Assembly (NCBI RefSeq): GCF_963583255.1
Contig: NC_084816.1
Span: 24,698,119-24,762,118 of the forward strand
Length of the DNA stretch: 64,000 nucleotides
Direction: 5' to 3'
From: Pyrus communis
Taxonomy: Eukaryota; Streptophyta; Magnoliopsida; Rosales; Rosaceae
This document shows positions 34,421 to 46,644 of this stretch, in pieces (the first letter of the stretch is position 1; every line of letters starts with the position of its first letter). Position numbers and translations under genes: made by a program. Below the pieces are notes generated by a model that worked only from the letters and a program-made list of their open reading frames with translations, made no database searches and was not told the DNA's origin.

Positions 34421-35087
34421 AATTAGTTAATTAATCAATGAAAAAATCGAAATACATTAACCAAATCCAAAGCCTACCAAATCACCCAACTATTAAAAAT
34501 AAACATCTTTAATACAACAATATATTTGCATTAAGAGTGAAGAATTTGGATTAAAATACATAACGAAGTTTGATATTATAAATTAGTATTGAAATTTGTT
34601 ATTTCGTAATTCAAATTTCAAAACTCTGTTAAAGTTAAAGAAAAATATCAATAAAATATTTTACTACATGACAAACATAAACGACGCTTTATCGCGTTAA
34701 CAAAAAATTGTAATAAATATGCATCCTAATGCGGATTCAACATCCCTTGATATTTTTCACCGATCAATTACCAATTTAATACACTAACGTAATTATTTGA
34801 CAAAAAACAAAAATAGGTGACAAACCAATGAAATCCATTCCCATAAAAATCACACCAAATGACAACCGTTTCCTTTTCAAACAGAAAAAGGAGCCAAGTG
34901 CCGTTTTGTAAATACCGCCAAAAGCCAGACCCTATTTCCCACCCCCTCACAGCTTAAATACCCTCGGCACACACACGAGTGAGACTGCATCACAAAAACC
35001 CGGCACAAAGCGAGTTGCCGGCGATTCCAACTCGTTTAACTCAGATTCTCAAAACTCACTCTTCCTCTTCCGACGCAGTTCCGACAA
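34421..35087 (+). promoter_or_regulatory. UXS upstream region
   Basis: AT-rich to about 34900, then CCCACCCCCTCACAGCTTAAATACCC; the TTAAATA near 34954 could serve as a TATA-like element with the leader beginning around 34985. No other gene is seen. Confidence 0.4.
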
Positions 35088-38000
35088 ATGGGTTCGGGGC
35101 TGATTTTCCGAGGGCACGAAGCGGACCAACAGGTGGCGGACACCTATTCGCCCAAACCTCCGAAGCCGTGGGCCTCCGTGACCCGCCCGATTCAGTACTT
35201 GCTCCGAGAGCAGCGCCTCGTTTTCATCCTTGTGGGCATTGCTATCGCCACCGTAGTGTTCACCCTCCTCCCGTCTTCCGCCCCTATTTCTCCGTACGCC
35301 ACCGGTAACGTCCCGATCTCGAACGAGTACGTCCGGTACGACTTCGATTCGTCGGCGACGGCCCATTACAAGCCGGCCTACGACCGACGGTTCGGGTTGA
35401 ACAGCTGGAATTCTGGCGGCAAGGTGCCCCTGGGACTGAAACGAAAGGGGCTCCGGATCGTCGTGACTGGCGGGGCCGGGTTCGTCGGATCGCATCTTGT
35501 GGACCGTCTGATTGAGCGAGGCGACAGCGTGATCGTTGTGGACAATTTCTTCACCGGAAGGAAGGAGAATGTGATGCACCATTTCGGAAACCCGAGGTTT
35601 GAGCTCATCCGGCACGACGTCGTCGAGCCGCTTCTGCTCGAGGTCGACCAGATCTACCATCTCGCTTGCCCTGCCTCCCCTGTTCATTACAAATTCAACC
35701 CTGTCAAGACCATTATATCCTTTCCTACTACAATTTCTTGTCATTTTTTTTAAATTCATTTAACATTTAAGGAGTTGCAGAGTCCTGACCAATCAATTAG
35801 TCCAGCGGTCATGGCCGACTTGCTGTTGCGGCCAATTGACTATGGCGGTCGGATAATTGGTCAGGTGGTCAACACTCCTTGGTTAATTGGCCAGGGTACA
35901 GAACAGTCAGTTGGTCAGGCGGTTACATCATCTCGTCAGTTGATCATCTCGTCAGTTGAGCTTGACAAGAGTGACCCCGCCTGACCAATTGGCCAATGCG
36001 GTCATCGTGGCAGAATGACCGCCAGAGAATGACCGCCAGACAATTGCCCGATCGGCAACATTGTCAAGTCTAACTGACCTAACTCATGCATAACGTTTTA
36101 GTTCCAATTGTTGTTGTAAATTTTTTTGAAGCCTTAATTCTGAATCTTTGGAGATGCACAAAACCAATGTGGTGGGGACTCTAAACATGCTGGGTCTCGC
36201 AAAGAGGATCGGCGCGCGGTTCTTGCTGACGAGCACCAGCGAGGTGTACGGCGATCCTCTGCAGCATCCGCAGGTTGAAACCTACTGGGGCAACGTTAAT
36301 CCAATCGGTGAGTTTCCGAACATCATCTCTTCTCTCTCGGTTTCTTTAGCCGTTTCTACCTGTCGTTACGGCGTATGTTAGCGGCAAGATGTGCGTTTAG
36401 TCTAAACTGCGCGGGACGGGCGCCGGGTGTCCGTGTCTTTGATTTGAAACAAGTTACGGAGTCTAGTGCACGTTGGACAAGGTGGGTTGGGCCCACGTGG
36501 CCAAACGTTCCTTAGATCCGGTCGGTTTCCACGGTGAACGAGAGATCCGTGATTTGCGGGTCCACTCATCGGACGGTGGGGATTAGTGTTCTCTCCACGT
36601 CTCCGCCATGACCAATGGTGATTGGCAGTAAAATAAGTAATTAGGGGAGGGCAGGAATGTAAAATCGACAGGCGTTATTAGGTTTAGAGTGGGTCTAGAT
36701 CTGACAGGGTGTACAGAGTTTTTGGTCTGTTACCTGACAAGGTAGTTGGCTGTCTGAATGGCTGCCAGGTGTCCGAAGTTGTTACGACGAGGGAAAACGT
36801 ACGGCCGAGACATTGACCATGGACTACCACAGAGGAGCTGGAGTTGAGGTATGGTAACATTTGCGTGTTTCACATTTACCCTTCACCTTTATGGAACCGA
36901 TTCCCTTGGGACTCAAAAGAACTGAGCCAACTCATTAAATGATTCGCATTATTAAAATTTGATTCAACGTCTACAACGGATTCTTTAAAAGTTGTAATAA
37001 TTATAGATGTTGGATCAAATTTCAATATTCCGAATCATTTGATCCTTGTGCTTGGTTTCTTTGGGTCCAGAGGGGATCCGGTTCCCACATTATAGATGCA
37101 AAGTTTGAATGTTTTACTAACGTCACATGGATCTAATGTTCATTTGTTCAACATATCAACCAAATTATTGATATTTTCGTTGAAAAATTAAGAATTAATA
37201 TGGAAGGGGATGAAATGCAAGCTTCACCCCATATAGACGAGATATAGAAAAATCAATAAATATCAACGATATTTAATGATTCACTACAAAAATTTTGCCT
37301 AAACTCATTGCGAATTTTGAACTATTGAATTTTGAATGAGAAATTTTCGACTAAATTTGAATGAGTTGATACACCCACCTGTTGCAGATTTTCATAATTT
37401 CCATAAAAGGTAATTATATGGATATCAATATCCATTGGTATTTCCGCCTGTATCGATATTTTAAAAACTGCATGTATCAAAGTTAGTGATCACATTTTAT
37501 AAAGGGGGTCTAGAAACATTCGAACTTGTTTTTATCCAAAATCTTAGATGTAATGATTTTTGTTTGCAATTTGGTATGTCATTGCAGGTTAGGATTGCTA
37601 GGATTTTTAACACTTACGGGCCAAGAATGTGCATAGATGACGGCCGTGTTGTTAGTAACTTTGTTGCTCAGGTAAATTGCTTGTATCTTTGATTATCTTT
37701 CGTTGAAACAGTGAGCTGTTTGTTTTAATGCTAAATGCGGGATGGTTGCAATAATGCAGGCGTTGAGGAAAGAACCGATGACGGTTTATGGTGACGGGAA
37801 GCAAACAAGGAGTTTCCAATATGTTTCTGATCTGGTGAGTGAGTCTACTTCAATACCATATATTAAGAAGTCGGTGTTGTTTATGTTTGCTTTGTTGCGT
37901 TGTGCTTAGCTTGGCAGTTTAATACTCCAAATTGCTTCTTTTTAGAGTTTATAGAATCGAGCCATGTGAAAATTTTATAATGCAAGATTAGAGACTAAGA

Positions 38001-39109
38001 AGGTGATTAAAAGTTATTAGTGAACATTATGTTGCCCATGTGCATCATACAAAGCATTTGAAATCGGTTTGTGAATTAAAATTTGTGCAGATTAGATAAA
38101 TATAATTGATGCTTTTGTGCACATGCTGCGCACTTCAGCTCTGATCTAAGCAAAATTAGTCAATGTTTTGCATTTCGATCAGTTTTTTCGTATGAGAGTA
38201 ATCATCAACATGCATTTGTTAATTGCATCTTATGTTGGTAAGTCTGGGTTGACTAGTTTGTGTTTTTGCACCATCGTTGTTTGCTCGGAGGAGTAATACG
38301 AATTTTTCAGAATCAAAACTAGTAAACCTCAGAAAAGCAGGATGTTCGTGTCTTTTGCGATGTTTCTTTTGAAATTTTTATAAATATATTGGAGGAAGTA
38401 AACAGTCCAATTTAGGGTATCTGGCGCCTGGTGGCGATCTGTTTTAGCAGGTATAGTAGTAGGACAATTTTTGGTAGATTTTCTTGCAAGTGAGATTTTC
38501 TTACGTGCAAGTGTGATTTGGGATAGAATACTTCGTAGTTGGGCGTTTGGGGTGTGCTTTTATATGTTATGCTGGGAAGCGGAGAGAAGTTACTTCCACT
38601 CATAAGTGATTTTCCGGTTTAGTACTGCTTGTTGCTGATGCTGAAAAGTAATATGACACTGCCGTTTTGTGTATCGCAACCCACAACAGGTGGAAGGTCT
38701 GATGCGTCTGATGGAAGGTGAACATGTGGGACCCTTCAATCTCGGAAACCCGGGTGAATTCACCATGCTCGAACTTGCAAAGGTAAAATTAAGATCAGAT
38801 GACATCCCTAATCAAATGTTGCAGCTTAATAATTTTCTGGTTCATCACTTATTTTGTATTTTTTGCTTGTTTTTTGGTTGGTGCTTGCAGGTGGTGCAAG
38901 AAACAATCGACCCAGCAGCAAAGATCGAGTATAGGCCGAACACAGAGGATGACCCCCACAAGAGGAAACCTGATATCACAAAGGCTAAAGACTTACTCGG
39001 CTGGCAACCAAAGGTGTCCCTTCAAAAGGGTCTCCCTCTCATGGTCTCTGACTTCAGGAAACGCATCTTCGGTGACCACAAGGAAGGTGGCGCTACCACC
39101 GCCCTGTAA
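35088..39109 (+). CDS. UXS: membrane-anchored UDP-glucuronic acid decarboxylase (UDP-xylose synthase)
   Basis: Seven exons (35088-35714, 36160-36307, 36769-36848, 37588-37671, 37760-37834, 38690-38782, 38891-39109) join to 441 residues, close to Arabidopsis UXS2/UXS4. The enzyme converts UDP-glucuronate to UDP-xylose using bound NAD, supplying xylan and xyloglucan synthesis in the Golgi. Residues ~43-62 ([20 protein letters not shown]) form the type II anchor. The Rossmann motif GGAGFVGSH is at 128-136 with D152 (VVDNFF). The catalytic set is T235/S236, E237, Y264 and K268 (YDEGK). V248 replaces the usual K of HPQKETYWG. The first intron (35715-36159) has AT-AC ends; every other intron is GT-AG. 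The next gene, MAGL, is convergent. Confidence 0.95.
35715..36159 (+). other. AT-AC (U12-type) intron in UXS
   Basis: The exon ends ..GTC AAG ACC ATT and the intron opens ATATCCTTTCC, the textbook U12 5' splice signal. It closes ..GATGCAC before AAA ACC AAT GTG. A branch-site-like GCCTTAAT lies at 36131-36138, about 22 bp from the end. Splicing there restores [14 protein letters not shown], exactly what the family has. No GT-AG alternative keeps the frame and sequence. The intron holds a GC-richer 240-bp segment rich in GGTCA/TGACC repeats. Confidence 0.9.
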
Positions 39110-39886
39110 TGTATCTCCCGATGTTAATGTCTTGGCATGGCAATTGGCTAATATACTTGAATTCTCACTTGCAAACCGGCAACGGGGAAAGACAATTCCT
39201 TTCTTTCGTTCTTTCTTTCCCGTCCAATTCCCAGACAAAATACAGCAGCAAAGATGTCGCAGCTGCACTAGTGGCAAAAACAGTAGAGTATAAGTTCCAG
39301 CACCCCTTTGTATGTCCTTTTGTTCGTTCTGTGTTGTTATCGTCTTAAAGCTTAATAGAACAGCGAGAGCTTCTCTTTTCCGTCTTCCTATTCTTTTCTG
39401 TGCCACCGGTCCCCATTAGAGGCGGCATTGATAAGATTACATAAATTTTCATGATATTTACTTCTTGTATTCTGAATTAGCTTCTCCAAATTATTGATCC
39501 ATTTCATTAGATGCTTGTATGCACCAAAAGCCCCAGGTTCGGCGAGGTTAATGTATTAAAAGGGAGAATTTTTAGCAGATGGTGCTGCTACGTTTGGCAG
39601 CGAACTCGCTTTGGGTAAACCGTATCAGTTACAATTGTGAAGGACCTTTTTTTTCCCCTATGCACCTCTTTTGATTTTTGGACTTCACATCGAAGACATT
39701 AAAGATGGATCGAGCGAAATAAACAGAGATGTGTGAAAATCATTTTTCTAAAAGTACGATACTCATTAGTTAAGTGCATCTGATATTCGGAGATAAACTG
39801 TTATGGAGAGGTCCATGAAACATCTCTAATGGAAACACCGTAATTTTGAGACCGTGAATAAAAGGGGCAACATTTAAGAGCTAGGG
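39110..39886. other. UXS-MAGL convergent intergenic region
   Basis: This holds the two 3' untranslated regions and a short AT-rich spacer. AATAAA-like signals occur near 39717. No separate gene is seen. Confidence 0.45.
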
Positions 39887-42800
39887 CTACACTGGCGAGT
39901 GATGTAGCAATCTGCGCCCTCTCAACCCACAAAAATATGACGGCGTCCGCGGTCGCTGCTTTTTTTTTGGTGTCTGGGATGGTGGAGATGCCGTGCCGTT
40001 CATTTTCGGAATGCCATTCTTAAACGTGTGGATTGGTTGCACCACGACGGAGTTGTCATCAGTCGTGTGCTTCTCAAGCCAAGTTATGATGTCTGCAAAG
40101 ACGACTTCCACGTTCCCATCGGGCTCTCCCGACGTTAGGCCGTGCCACATTCCAGGGTACAGTTTTATGGTCTTGTCTGTGCTGCTGGCTTTCTCATACA
40201 GTGATCTGCTCACCTCTGGGTCTGTAACTGTATCTGCCTCCCCATGCAACACGAAGAATGGTAGCCTCACCTGCCCAAATGAATCCCAAAAATCAACGCT
40301 AATCGGGTCAATTAGCAGTCTAAGCAGTCTAGCATTACTACTGAATCAACTAGGCAAACGAAAGCTAGACCAGTTGGCCAACATAGTGTGTCGGTCAAAA
40401 TATATTGAATAAAATGGTAGCAAGAAAATACCTCATGCAAAGTGTCTTCAAGGGTCATGCTAGTTCTCAGCATTTCCAGTGCTGTTTTAAGCCTCGGCTT
40501 GTCTTGATATATCAGTTTGTTGCTCCTTATCTGAAGGGGACACCATCTAAACATTTAAACTCGATCCATTTCTATCTAACATTTCGAAAAAAAAGTTACA
40601 AGTTTGAGGCTATTTAGTTCCAGCAGCTTTCGCAAAAGATTCACTTTCGTTCCTGTATTTTTGATTGCATCAAAATTGGTATTGAGTTTTGCAAATTGTA
40701 CAAATCCGAGAGAATCGTTCAACTTCTGTTAGGTAAATTAGACGGACTCGCAGAAGGAACGTCTTCGGATTGGTACAAAATTTAAAGTAGAGTTAATTGT
40801 CACCTTTTCGCGCTTTACAGGATCTTTGAAGGCGGAGTTAATGACGTCCTTGGTGGGTACTATCTTCCATTTGGGAATAATCCCCTCCGCTCTGGTTAAT
40901 ACATTGATCACCAGCTGGTGTGGCTTGACCTTTTCTGATATCTACCAAAATATTACTCGCAAATTGTGAGCAAAACTTCAGCCCGATGGTCGGATTAGGC
41001 GAGCAAAACTTACACGCGAAATAACCAAACGTAAATTGTAATGTGTGTTACTATTACCTTACACATGGGTGCAACAAGAACAGCACCATTCCAAAATGTA
41101 GGATCCTTCTTGTGAAGCAACAGGGAAACTGCCCCTCCCATGGATTCTCCATACAAAAATCTACACTTGTCCCGGTAATCCTCATCCGCTGCGATACCAT
41201 TTTAAAATCGTTTTCATTAAAACTAAAATAACTTTATATTGTCACACTTAAAAACTTCGTAATTGAATTGGATACATACCACAAATTGATTTGAAGAATT
41301 CATTGCAATCGTTGACAATGTTTTCGAACTTCTTGATGTAACATCTAACCCCTCTCGAACGTCCATGGCCCTCGTAGTCGATTCCAAACACGGCATAGCC
41401 CGCGTTAGCTAGGCGAATCCCACACTCTATGTACATGATCATAGCACATCGAATTAATTTATCAATTAACGGTTAACCCCAAAATCAAAAAGTAATTAAG
41501 TCATATCAATATTTATAAACTAGAGACCCTACGGTCCAAAATTTGTTTGCCAACCAAATTCAAACCAAACCAAAACAAACCCGGTTGACCAAAAATTTCG
41601 TTTTCATTTGGTACCTCGTTCAGACGACATGGCAGTTGAAAATCCCGATGGAGGGTTGCTGTCAATGATGGCCCAAAATAATAAATTTGAAAGGAAAAAG
41701 CACACCTCACATTATAATTTTCAAATAGCAAATTAAATGCCGAAAATGTCTTGAGAAAAATTTGCGTTCACATGTACTCGTTGCAACTGTCTCTCTTGCG
41801 ATATATATTTATGTGAGTGGTACATGTTCTAAATGCGATTGATATACAATATGCAAAGAATCATTTTCTTTGGGATTCTATGATCGTGATCATTTATTTT
41901 ATATTATGCGATTAAAAATTACTTTAAAATTAAATATAAATAATACTTAACGAAAACTGATTGCACAATATACTATAAATAATCACTATTATAGGATTCC
42001 AGAAAAAACGAAAAAAAAAAAGGATTCGAAAAGAATTCTGCAAGGATCATTTATCTAAAAAAAGGTAGTCAAAGATTAGGGCAATTATTTAAGATAAAGT
42101 CTAAAGTAGATAGGACGTTTTCATTGCTTATTAATTAGCATTATAGACTGCACGCAAGGGTAACTGACCGGAAAAGAATCCACCGCGATGATGATCGTTC
42201 ATCATACATCGTGGGGTTAGTTTTCTTTAGATATTATTTATATTTAATTTTAAATTTTATATTTTGAAATGATTTATGATCGCACAATATATGATGAACG
42301 GTAACGATCACGCGATCTTTAGGATTCTCAAGAAAATGATCAAGCGAGGATCCTTTTCCCAACTGACCTACTAAATGCCAATTATAAAGATTCGATGGGA
42401 TACATGTAGCTTAGCTAGAAACTCGCTTCCCTGTTCATAAAAATCGAAGTAATATAGAGATTAGATTTCTTTCCCTTCCTCTTTCCATCTCCTTTCATAT
42501 TCTCTATTTTGTTTTTCTCTTTCTATAAAAAATTAATAATGTTGACGTGACTTAACTGTGATCGTTCAAATAAAAGGAAAGGAAAGAAAAGAGAAAAAAA
42601 GAAATGAGAGAATTCTACTATGTAATATAGTGTCCTGGTACTCACTGTTTCGTGTCTACGTAGAAACTATTTAAAATTCAACATTTTATCAAAATAGATG
42701 AAACAGAATGGCAGCAGTCATTCAGTGCAGTAGGCATAGGGAATACGAAGAGTATGGGCAATAATAATCCCGCGTGGGTGGGATAGGACATAAAAGGACG

Positions 42801-43820
42801 GTGCAACACACATGTTTGGCAATGATTTGAGCTTATCCGCGCTTTGTTTCTTTTCTAATTCCTGTCTCTCCTTTGTGAATCGTAAAAAATGCAGAGCAGG
42901 AATAGCATATGAGAGAGCAATATCATCAGAATTCACATGCGCCTATTTCTCTATGAGAAATGGCAAGGAGAGACTCTTAAAGTGAAATTTTTTATGTACT
43001 CTCAGCTACCTTATAGTTTAACAATAATTTTCGTGTTAATATCATAAAATATTATGCTAAAAACATAAAATTACAAAAAAATCATAATGAGTTTTACTTT
43101 TGAGAGAATCTCTTTAATCTCTTTCCCTATTTCCCAAAAGATATTATCATCTTTTGATTCGATAACATAACCAACTAGACATATGCCCTTTTTGAGAGGC
43201 AAATTACTGCAAAAAGGTAGTGACTTTCACTCTCGTTTTCTCGTTTTGTACTTATACCTGTGTATTAATACTTTTTTATTTGCGTTTGATCTATTTAATT
43301 TAAAATCTAGAAAATAAGAGAGTACTTTGGGAGAAGAAAATTGCAAAAATCACTTTCCTAGAAGAAAAAAAACCCATCGGTTGAATTGAAAATTATTACC
43401 TCGTGAATTGATTTGCCTAATTTTAGGGTCTTTGCATCCACTAGACTTACCTTTCATGCAGAAAAAGGTGGAGATGAAGAAAGGTGAAAGTTACCTTAAA
43501 ACTTTCTTTCCCGTTTTACCGTTGAAAGGGGAATTACTGTCTTAACAGTATAATTAAAAGTTAAATGCCAGATTAATTAAAGAAGTAATGGTAATGGAGA
43601 TTAAGAAAGAAGAAAGAAGGAATGGAAAACGAGGAAGATGAGTTATTTAAGATGATATTTAATACCTCTCATGAAACCGCTGCACTCCATGCCGTACCCT
43701 GCAACTCCATAATGAGCACCGATTAATATCCACACATGCTCCCATCAAACAGGGATGCAGATTCGGACGTAGCCGAGTTAGTTAGAACAGTGTATTTGCT
43801 CGAGTTTGAAAGAACAAAAG

Positions 43821-43859
<39 letters not shown>

Positions 43860-44106
43860 TGTACCATGGCAAAGAAAAACAAGGGCCTTTGGAGATGAAA
43901 AGGGCAACCATCTGCAAGTAAAAAGCTGCACTCCTCTTGAATTCCTTATGTATACCTTCTCTCATGGAACAAAATAAACACCATTAATTAGAGAAAACAC
44001 AATCTAGACAAACATATTATATATATCAACATTGTCTAATTCAAGCAAACACATATATGTGTATAATATATGTGTATATACTTACTTCCTGATATTCTCC
44101 CTCCAT
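39887..44106 (-). CDS. monoacylglycerol lipase / caffeoylshikimate esterase-like alpha/beta hydrolase
   Basis: Eight exons (44086-44106, 43865-43958, 43666-43698, 41280-41426, 41058-41188, 40804-40941, 40432-40530, 39887-40270) join to 348 residues starting MEGEYQEKVYIRNSRGVQLF. The alpha/beta-hydrolase features are the oxyanion-side FLCHGYGMECSGF, the nucleophile elbow GESMGG with S114, D234 in HGEADTVTD and H264 in PGMWHG. Plant relatives hydrolyse monoacylglycerols, and one branch (CSE) acts in lignin synthesis; I cannot choose between them. The C-terminal tail after WLEKH is long and basic (KKKQRPRTPSYFCGLRGRR). Exon 1 encodes only seven residues and intron 3 is 2.2 kb, carrying MITEs. 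Confidence 0.92.
41858..42050. mobile_element. degenerate hAT-like MITE in MAGL intron 3
   Basis: It resembles the elements at 32982 and 42170 (GGGATTCTATGATCGTGATC.., AACGAAAACTGATTGCACAA, AATCACTATTATAGGATTCC). The ends are eroded and there is no clear target duplication. Confidence 0.6.
42170..42360. mobile_element. hAT-like MITE in MAGL intron 3, 8-bp target duplication
   Basis: The ends are GGAAAAG and CTTTTCCC, with internal arms GATGATCGTTCATCATACAT and ATATGATGAACGGTAACGATC. It is flanked by a perfect 8-bp repeat AACTGACC (42162-42169, 42361-42368). It is the same family as 32982-33202 but shorter (191 bp). Confidence 0.88.
42440..42625. mobile_element. MITE remnant, TCTCCTTTCAT family
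   Basis: TTCCATCTCCTTTCATATTC, then TTTCTATAAAAAATTAATAA, GTTGACGTGACTTAACTGTG and ATCGTTCAAATAAAAG parallels 46432-46640 in the same orientation. The ends are eroded. Confidence 0.55.
43824..43857. repeat. (GA)n microsatellite in MAGL intron 2
   Basis: A GA run lies only a few bases from the donor site of exon 2, inside the 166-bp intron. Confidence 0.9.
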
Positions 44107-44571
44107 GTTCACGCAAGAGAGCAAATTTAAAGAAAAGAAAACGACTCAGAATCCCATGTTTTTTATCCAACTGTGGATCTGTAGTGACGATGATAATTTG
44201 GAAAAAGAGAAGGTTGATGAGCGGCAATGTTATAAATTATAATATAATATTAGCCAAAAGAGGGAGAGATTCTGAAGGAAGATGGCGAAGAAAGTGGAGA
44301 CTCTGAAACAGACGAGATGAGAGAAAGACAGAGGGACCGTGGGTACGTGTTTATCTGGAAATGTGATTTCTTTTCCAAAACCCAAATTGCGAAATATATG
44401 AAATGAAAGAAAATGTGGATTGGCGTGGTAAAGAGACCAATTAGTACATTTTGCCAAAAATGAAGAAAGGAAAAGGAAATACATAAGACTATCTCCTACT
44501 ATTGGGTGGAAATCGACAAAATTTAGCCTCATATCTCTACTAATTAATGAAACATTATTTGTCAATCAAAA
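44107..44571 (-). promoter_or_regulatory. MAGL upstream region
   Basis: This is the leader and promoter side of the hydrolase gene. It is AT-rich, and a TATATAT-rich tract lies in intron 1 (44050-44080). No clear core promoter can be fixed. Confidence 0.35.
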
Positions 44572-44833
44572 GAGGATGAAAAGACAAATTAGTCTTCTAT
44601 TATACAAAAAAAATGATGGGCAATAATGTAATTTCACAAGTTCAAATTTTACTATTTTTTATTGAAACTTCACCTATAAGTGATGTTAAAATATCTCTAA
44701 TATTTAAAATTTAAAAAAAAAAAAAAAAACCTCTCACTTCCTTCACGTTCTCTCTCTCTCTTTTTCTCTCTTCTTCTCATTTTCTAAAAAAATGTGCTCA
44801 TACACACAAAGTGTGTAGGTAAATGCTAGTTTT
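44572..44833 (-). mobile_element. dispersed ~270-bp repeat, copy 2 (inverted)
   Basis: This matches 3125-3405 in the opposite orientation, from GATGAAAAGACAAATTAGTC through GGGCAATAATGTAATTTCAC to CACACAAAGTGTGTAGGTAA. Confidence 0.7.
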
Positions 44834-44835
44834 TA

Positions 44836-46250
44836 ATTAAGAACTATCATTAGCACTCTAAAAATTTAATTCTACGCTTCTCATAAACGTATTTTTCTTT
44901 CTAATTGTAGAAAGTTTGGAGTGCAAAATGAGATTTTTAGAATGTCAATAACAATTCCTTTTTAATTATTTGTTTTTATGTATGAAGTTAGTTACTTTTT
45001 TCCTCCAAGGGTTAATGACCTATAATTCTCACCCGAACTTTATATTTTGTTAAATTTTTGTATTTCTTTAATATTTTTTTGTATGCTAACAACCTTAGAC
45101 TTAGTTTTTGTATAATCTATCTTCTTTTATTTTACGATTGTTTTGATGTAAAAAATTCAAATTCTAAAAATTTTCTGTGGAACATTTTATGGTTACATAC
45201 AAATGGATGGGTATTCATAAATTTTTTACGTTGGATCTAATTTAGATTAATTAATAATATTATTTTAACTATTAAATTTAAATTTGAGTTGTTGGATTTT
45301 TTTATTATTGTTAATTGATTAAAATGTATTTTTGCCATTGGATTTTAAAAGTAACCCAAGAGGCAAGGCTCATTGAATCATAACCCAAGAGGAGCGACAA
45401 CCGATGAGTGGCAATTGTTAAGAAATCACATCCACAAATTATTTTAGTCCTATTGTGTGCCGCGCCACACTGGATTAGCCTGCGTCAATGGAATTGATGC
45501 GTAGGCCCTGCTATCCCCCTTTTTTACCTGGATTCATTGCCATAACGGCCCCATTTTCCGGAAATAGATTATCTCCGGATCCCTTGCACCCAAAATCTTA
45601 TCCACCCTAGGTGGACGCAAGACCCAAATACTCACCGCAATAACAAAATCTTGTTTATTCCACCCCCAGAATACACCTCTTTTGATATTCTTTTCCACCG
45701 ATGGGTTGGAGATAGTTTAAAGGCTTTATAATACAGTAGCATACAATAAAGATGTTTTGTGCATTAATGTAATAATAATGCGTTTCTTAAAATGAAAGAT
45801 TTCAAATTTTACTCATATAGAAGGAGTTTAATATCTAATTATACATAATGTACTGATAGTTAATCTAAAAGTCACTTTCTCCATTGTCGCTTCATTTGGA
45901 CCCAAAAAGGACAATGTCTTTTCCTCCATTGTCGTTTGTACAAAAAAAAACTAAGCAATTAGTGTCGTAACAATTATGTGTTTCGACGTTTAGTGCATCA
46001 CGAGCCGTGAAAAAGTTGATAGTAAAGTTCACGGAAAAAAGAAAGAAAAAATCCTTAAAAATGTATAATTTGTATAGTTGTATATACGGGAGCACCATCT
46101 TTTACTTTTAGGTGATATGCATTTTGCTTTGATACCTATTTATTTATTTGTGTCACCAACCAAGCACCAAACTTTTTAAAGTCATTTGATATAGTTGCTT
46201 GTGCCTAGTTAAATTTATAACATCATTTAATTTTTAGGGCACTATTTTCT
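44836..46250. other. intergenic, no recognisable gene
   Basis: AT-rich with a short GC-richer patch at 45440-45680. No gene or identifiable repeat is seen. Confidence 0.4.
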
Positions 46251-46251
46251 A

Positions 46252-46642
46252 CTTAGAGTAGGATTGTCTACCCTTCTATCTCCTCCTATTTAAACAGTTG
46301 CGATTATGCCACATCTACATCTTGTTTTGAATTTTTTATATGGAGAATAAGACAAAAAAAAGAGTGTGACATGAGAGGATGGAAGATGATGGTAATAGGA
46401 GGGGAGATAATCCTTCTCCCGCACCCTGTCCACTTAGGAAGAGGATTCTCTACCCTCCTATTCCCATCTCCTTTCATCCCATCCTCTCAAACATTGTTTT
46501 TTGTCTTATTATCTCTATAAAAAAAATCAATATAAGATGTTGACGTGGTTTAACCGTAACCGTTCAAATAGAAAAGCATAGAAGGGTAAAAAGATTAGGA
46601 GAGTAGAGGATCGTAGAGAATCCTGCTCCGTCTACTTTAGGG
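46252..46642. mobile_element. two MITE-like copies back to back
   Basis: A left unit (about 46252-46420) and a right unit (about 46432-46642) share CTACCCTTCTATCTCCTCCT / CTACCCTCCTATTCCCATCT starts and inverted ends (GATGGTAATAGGAGGGGAGA; AAAAGATTAGGAGAGTAGAG). Both contain a GACAAAAAA/TTTTTTGTC core. A related remnant is at 42440-42625. Confidence 0.65.
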
Positions 46643-46644
46643 TA

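Noticed and set aside
35049..35759. A 236-codon minus-strand frame
   Set aside because: It is the complement of the GC-rich first exon of UXS.
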